Positions 1 to 8,164 of a stretch of 64,000 nt of DNA are shown here, piece after piece. Numbering within the stretch: the stretch's first letter is position 1; the number at the start of each line of letters is the position of its first letter. The notes under the pieces were generated by a model that was given only the letters and a program-made list of their open reading frames with translations, ran no database searches and was not told the origin of the DNA. Where the stretch lies: NCBI RefSeq assembly GCF_003097355.1, contig NZ_PYUI01000005.1, positions 62,001-126,000 of the forward strand, written 5' to 3'. Position numbers and translations under genes: made by a program. The stretch is from Arthrobacter sp. H-02-3 (GTDB taxonomy: Bacteria > Actinomycetota > Actinomycetes > Actinomycetales > Micrococcaceae).

Positions 1-334
1 TACGGAAAGCGTCGTTCCGCAGTCCCACGAGCTGCTCAGCCTCGTCCGCCGAAGGTTCCAGGTACTCGGTGAAACCGGGCCTCAGCACCCAGATATCACC
101 CGCGGGCGGCAGGTAGAACACGCCAAAGGAACGGTGCTGGTTGTCCTCGGCGGTCCAAACCGGAACCACCGCCAGCGCCGCGCCGGTATCGACGTTGATC
201 CATTGGGCCCGGGGCAGCGGGGCCTCGTGCGCCTCCGGATCCAGGAACGGTGCCGTGCCTTGGCCCCAGCGCTTCTCGAAGCGTTCGTGGAACACCGGCA
301 TCAGGTGTGAATCGTAACGGCGCCAGGCGCTCAT
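1..334 (-). CDS. Hypothetical protein, N-terminal part (runs off the left edge)
   Basis: The reverse strand is open from an ATG at 334 to the window edge and encodes at least 111 residues beginning MSAWRRYDSHLMPVF. A clear ribosome binding site (GGAGGAGAA) lies just upstream of the ATG, which supports the start. The visible part is soluble, rich in charged and aromatic residues, and has no signal peptide or membrane segment. I do not recognise the family. It lies downstream of the J-domain and Hsp20 genes on the same strand, so it could be transcribed with them, but the 67-base gap and its own strong ribosome binding site leave that open. Confidence 0.7.
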   Translation of the reverse strand, partial: MSAWRRYDSHLMPVFHERFEKRWGQGTAPFLDPEAHEAPLPRAQWINVDTGAALAVVPVWTAEDNQHRSFGVFYLPPAGDIWVLRPGFTEYLEPSADEAEQLVGLRNDAFR

Positions 335-401
335 GGACGTTCTCCTCCTCCGTGGGAGTGGCTGGTGATTGGGGTCGGCCGCCAGGGCCAATAACCCCTG
401 C

Positions 402-809
402 TCAGTGACTTCTGCGTGGGGGCTGCTCCCGGCGGTGCTCTGGTTCCCAGCGGACGGGGAACACCCGCAGAAGCGGTTCCCGGCGCCGGATGATGCGCAC
501 CGGGATGTCACGGCCGCCGTGTTCGGCCCCGCTCGTCGACGTGCCGGCCGGGCCGGCCGCCCGGCGCCCGCCGGCGTCGTAGTCCGCCCGCATCCTCGGG
601 TCCCGCAACACGGCGAAGGCGTCCAGGATCGCGCTCACCTCGCCGGCACCGGAATCGCCGGTACCGCGACCGGCCCCGGAGCTTCCGGCGTCGGGATGGT
701 GCAGGCGCATCAGCGCCCGAAAGGCGCGGCCGATCTCCTCCCGGCTCGCGTCCGGAGACACGTGCAGGAGTGCGTAGTAGCCGCGGGGGTCGGGGTTGTT
801 CGAGGGCAT
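402..809 (-). CDS. J-domain (DnaJ-like) protein
   Basis: This 135-residue protein has a J domain in residues about 9-75, with the HPD signature in the stretch LHHPDAG, the motif that stimulates the ATPase of Hsp70 partners. It is much shorter than a full DnaJ (about 370-390 residues) and lacks the zinc-finger and C-terminal substrate domains; the rest is a low-complexity, Arg/Gly-rich tail. It therefore probably acts as a specialised co-chaperone. The start has a GGAG-type ribosome binding site. It lies directly downstream of an Hsp20 gene on the same strand, separated by a perfect hairpin, so the two are probably one heat-shock transcription unit with reduced read-through. Confidence 0.8.
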   Translation of the reverse strand: MPSNNPDPRGYYALLHVSPDASREEIGRAFRALMRLHHPDAGSSGAGRGTGDSGAGEVSAILDAFAVLRDPRMRADYDAGGRRAAGPAGTSTSGAEHGGRDIPVRIIRRREPLLRVFPVRWEPEHRREQPPRRSH

Positions 810-833
810 TATCGGGCTCCGCCGTGTGAAGCC

Positions 834-870
834 GGAGCCTGCGCCGGGCCTGGTGCCCGGCGCAGGCTCC
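834..870 (-). terminator. Perfect 16-bp hairpin between hsp20 and the J-domain gene
   Basis: The bases at 834-849 and 855-870 are exactly complementary over 16 positions with a 5-base loop. The structure sits between the hsp20 stop (876) and the J-domain start (809). On the minus strand it is not followed by a T run, so it may act as a partial terminator or an mRNA-stabilising hairpin that sets the hsp20 to J-domain ratio. Confidence 0.6.
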
Positions 871-875
871 CGGGA

Positions 876-1304
876 CTACTTGCCGATCTCCTGCAGGTTG
901 TCCTGCGAATGGGTGATTTCAATCTTCCGCGGCTTGGCCTGTTCCTTCACGGGGACGCGGAGGGTCAGGACACCGTCGGCGTAATGGGCCTTGACGTTCT
1001 CGGTGTCCAGGGTCTCGCCCAGGATCAGCTGGCGGCTGAAAACACCGCGGGGGCGCTCGGAGACCGTCAGTTCCACATTGGGCTGCACGGGGTCCCGCCG
1101 TTCCGCCCGGACCGTCAGGACGTTGCGTTCAATATCGAGCCCGATCGAGTCGACGTTGACGCCCGGGAGGTCAAAGGCGACGACGAATTCGCCGTCCTCC
1201 TGCCACGCGTCCATGGGCATGGCGGCGGGGCGCGCCGTCGTTCCGAAGACCTGCTGGGCGAACCGGTCAAAGTCACGGAACGGGTCCGTCCGAATTAACA
1301 TCAT
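876..1304 (-). CDS. Hsp20 / alpha-crystallin small heat-shock protein
   Basis: The 142-residue protein has the alpha-crystallin domain in about residues 35-130, including the conserved GVLTLRVPV stretch near its C-terminal end and an N-terminal [10 protein letters not shown] segment typical of actinobacterial Hsp20 proteins. Members of the family are ATP-independent cytoplasmic holdases that bind unfolding proteins. Its length is normal for the family. The gene is divergent from an HspR-like regulator (1443) and followed by a J-domain gene, so the locus looks self-contained: repressor, holdase and co-chaperone. The 138-base gap to the regulator contains an inverted repeat that may be the operator. 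Confidence 0.93.
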   Translation of the reverse strand: MMLIRTDPFRDFDRFAQQVFGTTARPAAMPMDAWQEDGEFVVAFDLPGVNVDSIGLDIERNVLTVRAERRDPVQPNVELTVSERPRGVFSRQLILGETLDTENVKAHYADGVLTLRVPVKEQAKPRKIEITHSQDNLQEIGK

Positions 1305-1350
1305 TTCCCACTCCTTCAGCGCGAATTGGCTCCATTTTCTCCATCACCCG

Positions 1351-1370
1351 TCACCGTTTTTCTATGGTGA
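1351..1370. promoter_or_regulatory. Inverted repeat in the hsp20/hspR-like intergenic region
   Basis: TCACC and GGTGA are separated by 10 bases, and a CACCGGTG palindrome follows at 1391-1398. The classical HAIR operator of HspR (CTTGAGT-N7-ACTCAAG) is not present, so this dyad is a candidate site only. Confidence 0.35.
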
Positions 1371-1442
1371 GGGGTATAGATTTTTTATAGCACCGGTGAC
1401 ACACTGCTGCAAGGGGGAAATCGCAGCAACGGGAGGAAAACC

Positions 1443-1730
1443 ATGGCGGAGAGCGGGTCGGAGGCAGGTCTTTACGCCATCTCGGTGGTGGCACACCTGG
1501 TGGGCACGGGACAGCAGAACATCCGGCTCTACGAGCGGCGGGGACTGCTCACCCCGGACCGCACCGCAGGCGGCACACGGCAGTACAGCGATGCTGACCT
1601 CGCGGTGCTGCGGCGGATCGGCGAACTCCTGGAAGAGGGCCTGAACCTGGCCGGGGTGGCCAAGGTGATGGAACTCGAGGCCGCCAATGCGCGGCTGCGC
1701 GCCGAACTCAAACGGGCGCGCAGCCGCTGA
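1443..1730 (+). CDS. hspR: MerR-family regulator, HspR-like
   Basis: The 95-residue protein begins with a winged-helix MerR domain: helix-turn-helix around LVGTGQQNIRLYERRGLL, then a wing with GGTRQYSDADL, then the LLEEGLNLAGV segment diagnostic of HspR, and a short C-terminal coiled coil. HspR proteins repress heat-shock genes and in characterised actinobacteria use DnaK as corepressor. This one is shorter than the usual 120-150 residues, so part of the C-terminal region is missing. The GGGAGGAAAACC before the ATG is a strong ribosome binding site. Its divergence from hsp20 suggests hsp20 and the J-domain gene as targets. The gene symbol is by family resemblance; dnaK and clpB are not in this window. 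Confidence 0.8.
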   Translation: MAESGSEAGLYAISVVAHLVGTGQQNIRLYERRGLLTPDRTAGGTRQYSDADLAVLRRIGELLEEGLNLAGVAKVMELEAANARLRAELKRARSR

Positions 1731-1753
1731 CGGGGCGTAGTCCGTGCCCGGGC

Positions 1754-2536
1754 TTAGTCGGTGCCGGCGTCGGCAGTGGACAGCGTTCCGGTGATCCGCT
1801 CCCCCGGAATCCGGGCCGTCCGCCAGGTATCCAGCGCAATGACCCCGCCCAGCACCACGAGCGAGATCGAGAAGGCGCCCAGGGCATCGGTCATCCAGTG
1901 GTAGCCGAGGTAGAGGCGGCTGACTGCCGCGAAGAAGATCCCGATCCCCGCCACGATGAAGGCGATGATGGCCGACCGCGGGTTCTTCCGGCGCGAAAAG
2001 ACCAGGTACGTGGTCACCAGCAGAAAATCGCACGCGCCCAGGACATGGCCGGACGGAAAGGAAAAGGTGGTGTCGGCGCCGAAGAGCATCAGGTCCACGG
2101 GAGGGCGGTGGCGCTCCACGATCCGGCCAATGACCTGCGCCAGGATCACGCCAGTCAGCATAGCGCCGGCCAGGAGCATGGGCCGCCATGCATGCTTGGC
2201 GGCCAATCCCCAGGCCACGGTGACGATCAGGACGATGATCGGCAGGCCGATGGGGCCGAACACGATCGCCAGGATGATCATGATGGTGGTGGCGGGTTCG
2301 CCGCGCAGGGTCACGAGCCAGGACCGCACGGGCTCGTCGGCCGCCGAGATGCCGCCGTGCTGCAGGACACCTGTCAGGATCACGACGAACAGGACGACGC
2401 CGAGGATCATCAGCCCGACGGCCGTGCGGTAGAGATTCCGGCGCGCCGACACGCTCATGAACCGTTCCTCGACGACGAACTTCTCGTGGAAGGTCCGCCA
2501 CCGGCCCTGCGACTTATCCGATTGTGCTTCTGCCAT
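1754..2536 (-). CDS. PAP2-family phosphatase, integral membrane
   Basis: From the ATG at 2536 the protein is 260 residues with about six membrane segments. It carries the three PAP2 motifs in order: a variant of the first (RIVERHRPP), SFPSGH, and SRLYLGYHWMTD, whose His and Asp complete the phosphohydrolase site. Such enzymes dephosphorylate lipid phosphates such as undecaprenyl pyrophosphate or phosphatidic acid at the outer face of the membrane. The frame is open further upstream, but the extra 101 residues are Arg/Pro-rich and non-homologous in look, so I start at MAEAQSDKS, which has an AGGCGG-like ribosome binding site. Confidence 0.88.
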   Translation of the reverse strand: MAEAQSDKSQGRWRTFHEKFVVEERFMSVSARRNLYRTAVGLMILGVVLFVVILTGVLQHGGISAADEPVRSWLVTLRGEPATTIMIILAIVFGPIGLPIIVLIVTVAWGLAAKHAWRPMLLAGAMLTGVILAQVIGRIVERHRPPVDLMLFGADTTFSFPSGHVLGACDFLLVTTYLVFSRRKNPRSAIIAFIVAGIGIFFAAVSRLYLGYHWMTDALGAFSISLVVLGGVIALDTWRTARIPGERITGTLSTADAGTD

Positions 2537-2880
2537 GGTGCCGTGCCGCCTTTGCGCCGTTTGTGGACATTCTCTGCAGAAGATTATCCCGGTTGTCCGG
2601 CATTCGATACGCAGAGTACGCGGGCGGGGCCCTGACGGCCGTCCCCTCGGGGGCCCGGGCAGGCGCCCCGGCAGCCATCTGGCCCGTTCGCCTCGCGCGG
2701 AATCTGTCCAGTGCCGAAGGTCCCGGGTTGAAAAGGATCCGCAGGTCCACGCCGCGACACTTGCCCGGACCGCATTTTGAGGACCGGAAGTGGCCGTCCG
2801 GCGACTTGACGCCCCTATAAATATGACGTTATTGTCCATTCAATTGGGGCCAAGAAAAGAACTCCAAGAAAGACTGTGCT
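2537..2880. other. Intergenic region between divergent genes
   Basis: These 344 bases separate the PAP2 gene from the small gene at 2881. Apart from the candidate promoter at 2806-2834 I see no gene, RNA or repeat here. Confidence 0.5.
2806..2834 (+). promoter_or_regulatory. Candidate sigma-70-type promoter for the 2881 gene
   Basis: TTGACG (2806-2811) and TTATTG (2829-2834) are separated by 17 bases, 47 bases before the ATG at 2881. The surrounding bases are markedly more AT-rich than the rest of the region. Confidence 0.45.
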
Positions 2881-3090
2881 ATGACCCAAGTTACCCCGAC
2901 CATTGAGATCCAGGTCGACAGCCGCAAAGTCCTCGATGACCGCCTCAACGACGCCGTCCTCGGCCTTCAGCGGCTCGCGATGACCGCCGGAACCCACGGC
3001 ATCCTGCTGACGCGGCACAGGCCGGGCCACTACACGGCGGCTCTGTCCGACCAGGTGCCCTTCGGCATGACCCGCGAGCTCGTTCACTGA
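2881..3090 (+). CDS. Small conserved-looking hypothetical protein (69 aa)
   Basis: The 69-residue product begins MTQVTPTIEIQVDSRK and contains a hydrophilic N-terminal helix followed by LLTRHRPGHYTAALSDQVP. It has no signal peptide, membrane segment or recognised motif. Support for a real gene comes from a plausible upstream promoter, an AAGAAAG ribosome binding site, and a strong terminator immediately downstream. I do not know its function. Confidence 0.65.
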   Translation: MTQVTPTIEIQVDSRKVLDDRLNDAVLGLQRLAMTAGTHGILLTRHRPGHYTAALSDQVPFGMTRELVH

Positions 3091-3114
3091 GCCGGATTTC
3101 ACCGGAACACCACA

Positions 3115-3170
3115 ACGCGGGGTCATTTCCCGCCTGTCCACTGCTGGACGGGCGGGAAGTGACCCCGCGT
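3115..3170. terminator. Bidirectional intrinsic terminator
   Basis: Two 26-base arms (3115-3140 and 3145-3170) pair with only two mismatches, both able to form G-U pairs in RNA, around a 4-base loop. The plus-strand side is followed by a T-rich tail. It lies between the convergent genes ending at 3090 and 3178 and probably ends both transcripts. Confidence 0.85.
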
Positions 3171-3177
3171 TTGTTCT

Positions 3178-4209
3178 TTAGCGACCGCCCTCGAGCTTCC
3201 GGCTGCGCTGCTCCTGGGCCATCGGCCCGTACGGATAGACGCCGACGCGCGGCCGGCTGACATCGGTCAGCCGCTCAGTTTCCCCCGCGGTGAGCCGGAG
3301 CTCCGCCGCCGCCAGGTTGTCCGCGAGCTGCTCGACGGTCCGGGCGCCCAGGATCACCGAGGTGACGGCCGGCCGGTCCGCCAGCCAGGCCAGTGCCACC
3401 TGGGACGGGCTCACGCCATGCCGGCCGGCGGTTTCCTCGACTTCGGCAATCACGTCCCAGGTGCGCGGGTCGGCGTTGCGGGCCTCCCACGCTTCCATCC
3501 CCCGTTTCGGATTTTCGCCGAGGCGGGTGGCCCCGGCGGGCGGCTGGTCGCGCTTGTATTTGCCGGACAGCCAGCCGCCGCCCAAAGGCGACCACGGCAG
3601 CAGCCCGATCCCGGCGTCGAGCGAGGCCGGAACGATTTCCGATTCGATCTCGCGGACCAGCAGGCTGTACTGCGGCTGCAGCGTCACGGGGGCACTCCAG
3701 CCCTGGGCTTTCGCTACGTGGACCGCCTTGGTCAGCTGCCAGCCCAGGAAATTGGAGAAGCCGTAGTACGCGATCTTGCCGCTGGTGACGGCGTCGTGCA
3801 GGAACCGGAGTGTCTCTTCCAGGGGAGTGATCGGGTCCCACGCATGCAGCTGATAGAGGTCGATCTGCTCCACGCCCAGCCGGCGCAGCGAGTCATCCAG
3901 CGCCCGGACCAGGTGGCGGCGGGAGGTCCCGACGTCGTTGGGGGCCTGGCCCATCGGGAAGCGGCCTTTCGTCGCCACGACGGCCCTGTCCCGGGCGTCT
4001 GCCCGGTCGGCCAGCCAGCGGCCGATGATTTCCTCCGACACCCCCGAGCTATAAACGTCCGCGGTGTCGATGAAGTTGCCGCCCGCCGCGAAGTAGTCAT
4101 CCAGGATGGCGCGGGACTGCTCCTCGGTGGCTTCGGCGCCAAAGGTCATGGTGCCCAGCGCATAGGTGGAGACAACGGCGCCGCTGTTGCCCAGGGTGCG
4201 GTAGTGCAT
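3178..4209 (-). CDS. Aldo/keto reductase
   Basis: The 343-residue protein is an NADPH-dependent TIM-barrel oxidoreductase of the AKR superfamily. Visible signatures are the early GTMTFG segment, the catalytic Asp and Tyr in NFIDTADVYSSG, the Lys in VVATKGRF, the His in LYQLHAWDP and the cofactor-binding SVILGARTVEQL near the C-terminus. The ATG at 4209 has a GAGGAG ribosome binding site; the frame is open further upstream but without a better start. The next gene on the strand (an epimerase-like protein ending at 4263) is 53 bases upstream, so the two are probably an operon of sugar or carbonyl redox enzymes. Confidence 0.92.
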   Translation of the reverse strand: MHYRTLGNSGAVVSTYALGTMTFGAEATEEQSRAILDDYFAAGGNFIDTADVYSSGVSEEIIGRWLADRADARDRAVVATKGRFPMGQAPNDVGTSRRHLVRALDDSLRRLGVEQIDLYQLHAWDPITPLEETLRFLHDAVTSGKIAYYGFSNFLGWQLTKAVHVAKAQGWSAPVTLQPQYSLLVREIESEIVPASLDAGIGLLPWSPLGGGWLSGKYKRDQPPAGATRLGENPKRGMEAWEARNADPRTWDVIAEVEETAGRHGVSPSQVALAWLADRPAVTSVILGARTVEQLADNLAAAELRLTAGETERLTDVSRPRVGVYPYGPMAQEQRSRKLEGGR

Positions 4210-4262
4210 GGAACTCCTCAGTGGTGGGTGGATTGGTCCCGGTTTCGTCAGCCGCGGGTGTT

Positions 4263-5135
4263 TCAGTCTTCGGTCGGGGTGGTCCGGTTCGAGTGGTAGG
4301 TCCGCCAGGTGTGCTCGGGCGCGTAGCCGAGGAGGCGTTTGGCTTTGTCGATCGAGAGCATGGTTTCGTGCTCGCCAAGCTCCTTGACCACTTTGACGTC
4401 GGGGAAGACCTCGGCGGCCAGGCTGGCGCTGGAACGGCTCATCACGGTGTCTTCGTTGGCGATGATGAAGGCCTCGAAGCCGGGCTTGCCGTGGGCCAGG
4501 GCGCGGGCCACGGCCTGGGCGCCGTCGCGGCCGTCGATGTAGCCCCAGAGGTTCCATTTGCGCAGGGTTGCGTCGTGGTCAAAGGAGGGGAACTCCTCGT
4601 AGTCCTCCGGGTCCATCACATTGGAGAACCGCAGGCCCGTGATGCTCAGTTCCGGGTCCCAGCGGGTCAGCTGGATGGCCATCTGCTCCTCGAGGTGCTT
4701 GACCAGGGAGTAGGTGCTTTCCGGCCGGGCCGGGTAGTCCTCGTCCACCGGGATGTAAGGAGGGTCGACGTCGAACGGCAGCCCCAGGACCGTCTCGCTG
4801 GAGGCGTAGACAATTTTCTTGATCCCGGCACGGCGGGCGGCCTGGAACACGTTGTAGGTGGACTGCATGTTGTTCTCGAACGTGGCGGCATCGGGGGCAT
4901 GCCCCGGGGCGGGAATCGCGGCCAGATGCACCACGGCGTCAAAGCCGTTGTGGCGGTCCTCCAGGCCCAGGAACACGTCCACCACCTGGCCGTAGTTGCG
5001 CAGGTCCACCTCCGTGAACCCGGGGCTGCGCGTGCCCGTCCGGTCCAGGTTGGTCACATCGTGGCCGTCCTCACTCAGCCGCCGGACGACGCTCCGTCCC
5101 AGCTTTCCGCTTCCTCCGGTAACAGCAACTCTCAT
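4263..5135 (-). CDS. NAD-dependent epimerase/dehydratase family protein (extended SDR)
   Basis: Starting at MRVAVTGGSGKLG (ATG at 5135, ribosome binding site GAGGAG) the protein is 290 residues. It has an N-terminal Rossmann fold with the TGGSGKLG nucleotide loop, a catalytic YSLVK (Tyr-x3-Lys) at about residues 140-145, and the VHLAAIPAPG segment typical of extended short-chain reductases acting on nucleotide sugars or uronates. An upstream in-frame ATG at 5183 would add 16 residues but has no comparable ribosome binding site. It is followed by the aldo/keto reductase gene. Confidence 0.9.
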   Translation of the reverse strand: MRVAVTGGSGKLGRSVVRRLSEDGHDVTNLDRTGTRSPGFTEVDLRNYGQVVDVFLGLEDRHNGFDAVVHLAAIPAPGHAPDAATFENNMQSTYNVFQAARRAGIKKIVYASSETVLGLPFDVDPPYIPVDEDYPARPESTYSLVKHLEEQMAIQLTRWDPELSITGLRFSNVMDPEDYEEFPSFDHDATLRKWNLWGYIDGRDGAQAVARALAHGKPGFEAFIIANEDTVMSRSSASLAAEVFPDVKVVKELGEHETMLSIDKAKRLLGYAPEHTWRTYHSNRTTPTED

Positions 5136-5309
5136 CAGGAACTCCTCGGGTGGCAGGATCTGCAGACCGTCTTGGTCCGGCACGGGCTCCGGCCCCAGGT
5201 CCGGCGCCGGCAGTCACCGTTCCACCCTAAGGGGAGCCAGGTGCTCTGCCCAGCCCCGCGTGACTTTCGGCCCTAGGCAGTCCCGGAGGCAGGGGGCAGG
5301 CTGGGGGCC

Positions 5310-5780
5310 ATGAACGGTGATCAGCGCATTGTCGTGGGCGTGGACGGATCCGAGTTTTCGACGACGGCGCTCCGCCTCGCCGGGCGCATGTCCACGAGTC
5401 TGAACGTCCCGTTGGAGGTCATCACGTGCCTGGGCACCTCCGACTTCTTTCTGGCGTCCCACCTGCCGGAGGAGAGCACGCCCACCACCGAGCAGCTGGA
5501 AGAGACCGCCAAACGCCTCGTGGACCAGGCGCTGGAACGGGCCTTCGGGGACTCCCGCCCGGAAGGACTCACGCGCTCGGTCAAGTTCGGGGCGCCGGCC
5601 AAGGCCCTCATCGACGAGAGCAAGAACGCCCAGCTGCTCGTGGTGGGCAGGCGCGGGAAGGGCGGCTTCCTCCATCAGGTCATGGGCTCGGTGAGCGGGG
5701 CCTGCGTGGCCCATGCCCATTGCCCGGTGCTGGTGGTCGGCCAGAGCGCGGACGACCTGAGGGACCGGACCACGGGATGA
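5310..5780 (+). CDS. Universal stress protein (UspA family)
   Basis: The 156-residue single-domain Usp has the N-terminal IVVGVDGS nucleotide-binding Asp and the C-terminal ATP-binding signature G-x2-G-x9-G-S (GRRGKGGF to MGSVSG), so it should bind ATP. It ends in CPVLVVG, the usual last strand. Family members accumulate during starvation, hypoxia or other stress, and their biochemical output is generally unknown. The stop overlaps the next start (ATGA at 5777-5780), so it is translationally coupled to the membrane-anchored SRPBCC-like protein downstream. Confidence 0.93.
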   Translation: MNGDQRIVVGVDGSEFSTTALRLAGRMSTSLNVPLEVITCLGTSDFFLASHLPEESTPTTEQLEETAKRLVDQALERAFGDSRPEGLTRSVKFGAPAKALIDESKNAQLLVVGRRGKGGFLHQVMGSVSGACVAHAHCPVLVVGQSADDLRDRTTG

Positions 5781-6586
5781 ACCGCGCCGGCCCCGCACCG
5801 GCACCCCGCAGGACCGCCCGTGCTGCCGCAGCGCCGGCTGAGGTCCCTCGCCTAAGCGGCCCGCACCTTCCGGCCCGGATCCGCGGACCGCTCGCGGCGC
5901 TTGCGGCGGCGGCGGCGGGTGCCGCGTACGTCCTGGCCGTCCGGCCGAGGCTCCTCCGCTGGGGAGCCACCACCCAGGAGGCCGCCGGGCCGCTGCCCGG
6001 GGACGAGATTGTGCCCGCGCCGCGCATGCAAAGCACCCGGGCCGTCACCATCGCGGCCCCGGTATCAGACGTCTGGCCGTGGCTTGTCCAGTTGGGCGCC
6101 GGCCGCGGCGGCATGTACTCCTACGACTGGCTCGAGAACGCCGCGGGCCTGGGCATCCACAGCGCGGACAGGATTCTGCCGGAACTGCAGCATCTGGAGG
6201 TCGGTGACATCGTTCCGCTTTCCCGCGACGGCGGCCTGCCGGTCAGGCTTCTCCAGTCCCGGGCAGTGCTGGGCCTTGGCGGAACCATCGATCTGCGGAC
6301 CGGGCGGGTGTCACCGGCCGGTCCGCCTCCCGACGGGCCCTGGCTGGAGGCGGGGTGGACGTTCGTGCTGCGTCCTGCGGGCCCCCATGCCAGCCGGCTC
6401 GTGTCCCGCACCCGGTACGACTATTCGCCCCTGGCCGCGGGACTGGTGCTCCGCCCGTTGCTGGAGCCGGTGCAGTTCGTCATGGAGCGGCGGATGCTCC
6501 TCGGCATCCGTGCCAGGGCCGAAAGCCGGGCCAAGGGCCAGGCAAAGGCCCGCGGCGGGGATCACGGCAAGGCGCGCGGCGCCTGA
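5777..6586 (+). CDS. SRPBCC-like protein with an N-terminal hydrophobic segment
   Basis: The 269-residue protein starts in an ATGA overlap with the preceding usp gene. Residues about 35-60 form an Ala-rich hydrophobic helix that probably anchors it to the membrane. The rest resembles the SRPBCC (START-like) fold: [21 protein letters not shown], then [15 protein letters not shown] and a final [16 protein letters not shown] helix, as in many actinobacterial hypothetical proteins. The C-terminus is a basic Arg/Lys/Gly tail. The ligand is unknown. Base composition matches its neighbours. Confidence 0.75.
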   Translation: MNRAGPAPAPRRTARAAAAPAEVPRLSGPHLPARIRGPLAALAAAAAGAAYVLAVRPRLLRWGATTQEAAGPLPGDEIVPAPRMQSTRAVTIAAPVSDVWPWLVQLGAGRGGMYSYDWLENAAGLGIHSADRILPELQHLEVGDIVPLSRDGGLPVRLLQSRAVLGLGGTIDLRTGRVSPAGPPPDGPWLEAGWTFVLRPAGPHASRLVSRTRYDYSPLAAGLVLRPLLEPVQFVMERRMLLGIRARAESRAKGQAKARGGDHGKARGA

Positions 6587-6601
6587 TTCTCCAAGCGGCT
6601 G

Positions 6602-6686
6602 TGTTCTTGCAGCGCCTGTGTTAATCAAGCGCCCGTGTTCTTCAAGCATCTGTGTTCATCAAACGCCCGTGTTCATCAAACGCCCG
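6602..6686. repeat. 17-bp tandem repeat, five copies
   Basis: Five consecutive 17-base units start at 6602, 6619, 6636, 6653 and 6670. The last two are identical (TGTTCATCAAACGCCCG) and the others differ at a few bases; a degenerate sixth copy may precede them. The array lies between the convergent genes ending at 6586 and 6676, and its last unit carries the stop codon of the minus-strand gene. Confidence 0.9.
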
Positions 6687-8046
6687 CGGCGCCGTCACGC
6701 GGTCCGGTACCGTCCGGGGCCAGCAAGTAGTCGACAAACCAGTCTCGGGCCAGGATGGCCGCCGCGGCCAGCGTGCCCGGTTCTTCAAACAAGTGCGTCG
6801 CTCCCTGCACGACGGCGAGCTGGTTGGGGCACCGCATCATGGCCTTGGCCTTGCGGTTGAGCTCCAGGACCTCATGGTCCAGGCTCCCCACAATCAGGAG
6901 CGTCGGCGCGGTCACGGCGGAGAGCCGCGGGCCGGCGAGGTCGGGCCGGCCGCCGCGCGACACAACAGCCGCGATCCGTGCCGAGGGCTCCGACGCCGCC
7001 CACAGCGCGGCCCCGGCGCCCGTGCTGGCACCGAAGTAACCCACGGCGCAGGAGGCCGTGTCCGCCCGGGTGGCAAGCCAGTCGGTTGCCGAGGAGAGCC
7101 GGCGGGCCAGGAGTTCGATGTCAAAGACGTTGGCGCGGTTGCGCTCTTCCGCGGGCGTCAGCAGGTCCAGCAGCAGTGTCCCGAGCCCGGCCTGCTGCAG
7201 GACCCCGGCCACGTAACGGTTCCGGGGGCTGTGGCGGCTGCTGCCGCTGCCATGGGCGAACAGCACCACGGCCCGGGCCGGCACCGGAAGGTGGAGCTGG
7301 GCCTGAAGCCGCACCCCGCGGGACGGAATCTCCACTTCCTCTTCGACGTCGGCGGCGCTGCCCGCGTGGGTGAAGTACGGAGCACGGGACGGCGGCGGCG
7401 CGGATTCCAGGCGTTTGGCCGCAAGATCGAGCAGGCGCACCACCTCGTCGTCGTCGGTGGGAGAGAAGTCCCGGTAGTGGTAGCCGACCGCGGTGAACTG
7501 GCGCGGCGTTGCCAGGCAGACCACTTCATCCGGCTCGGTGAGGCTGGCGAGGGTATCCGCCGGGGCAACCGGAACGGCAAGGATCACCCGTGCTGCCCCC
7601 TGTTTGCGGGCGATCCGGCAGGCCACACGGGCGGTGGAGCCGGTGGCGATCCCGTCGTCGACGATCACCGCGATGCGTCCGGTCAGGTCCTGCCGGGTCC
7701 GGCCCTTCCGGAACAGGACCACCCGGTTTTCCAGCACGGCGCGCTCGCGGTCTTCAACTGCCTGGAGTTCGTGGGCGCTGACCCGCGCATGGGCCAGGAC
7801 CTGCTCGTCCAGGACCTTGGCTCCGCCTTCACCGATCGCGCCCATGGCGAGCTCCGGCTGGTATGGAAGTCCGAGCTTTCGCACCACGATCACGTCCAGG
7901 GGGGCGTCCAATGCGGCGGCAACCTCGAAGGCGACGGGGACGCCGCCGCGGGGTAGTCCCAGGACCACAATGTCCTGGCCACGCAGTTCCGCCAGACGCC
8001 GGCCGAGCTGCCTCCCGGCGTCGACCCTGTCTTGAAAAATGCTCAT
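6676..8046 (-). CDS. Phosphoribosyltransferase / dienelactone-hydrolase-like fusion
   Basis: The 456-residue protein has two domains. Residues 1 to about 215 are a type I phosphoribosyltransferase fold with the PRPP loop VIVDDGIATGST. Residues about 230-445 are an alpha/beta hydrolase with an oxyanion HGSGSS loop, the nucleophile elbow FGASTGAG, an acid residue in GSLDHEV and a catalytic His in GATHLF. This fusion recurs in actinobacteria and proteobacteria, often near stress genes, and its substrate is unknown. The stop codon lies inside the 17-bp tandem repeat, so copy-number changes could alter the C-terminal residues. Confidence 0.88.
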   Translation of the reverse strand: MSIFQDRVDAGRQLGRRLAELRGQDIVVLGLPRGGVPVAFEVAAALDAPLDVIVVRKLGLPYQPELAMGAIGEGGAKVLDEQVLAHARVSAHELQAVEDRERAVLENRVVLFRKGRTRQDLTGRIAVIVDDGIATGSTARVACRIARKQGAARVILAVPVAPADTLASLTEPDEVVCLATPRQFTAVGYHYRDFSPTDDDEVVRLLDLAAKRLESAPPPSRAPYFTHAGSAADVEEEVEIPSRGVRLQAQLHLPVPARAVVLFAHGSGSSRHSPRNRYVAGVLQQAGLGTLLLDLLTPAEERNRANVFDIELLARRLSSATDWLATRADTASCAVGYFGASTGAGAALWAASEPSARIAAVVSRGGRPDLAGPRLSAVTAPTLLIVGSLDHEVLELNRKAKAMMRCPNQLAVVQGATHLFEEPGTLAAAAILARDWFVDYLLAPDGTGPRDGAAGV

Positions 8047-8164
8047 GGGTTATGGCTTTCCAGTCGAAATGTCGGCCATCGGCCCCATCAGTCCTGGACC
8101 GCTGAAACTGGTGTCCCTGCGGGCCCGGCGAGCCGGAAATGGGCCAGGTGGCCGCTCCCTCCAA

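Noticed and set aside
1362..2501. Long minus-strand frame under the HspR-like and PAP2 genes
   Set aside because: Its product is Arg/His/Pro/Gly-rich, typical of an alternative frame in GC-rich DNA, and it overlaps genes with clear domains.
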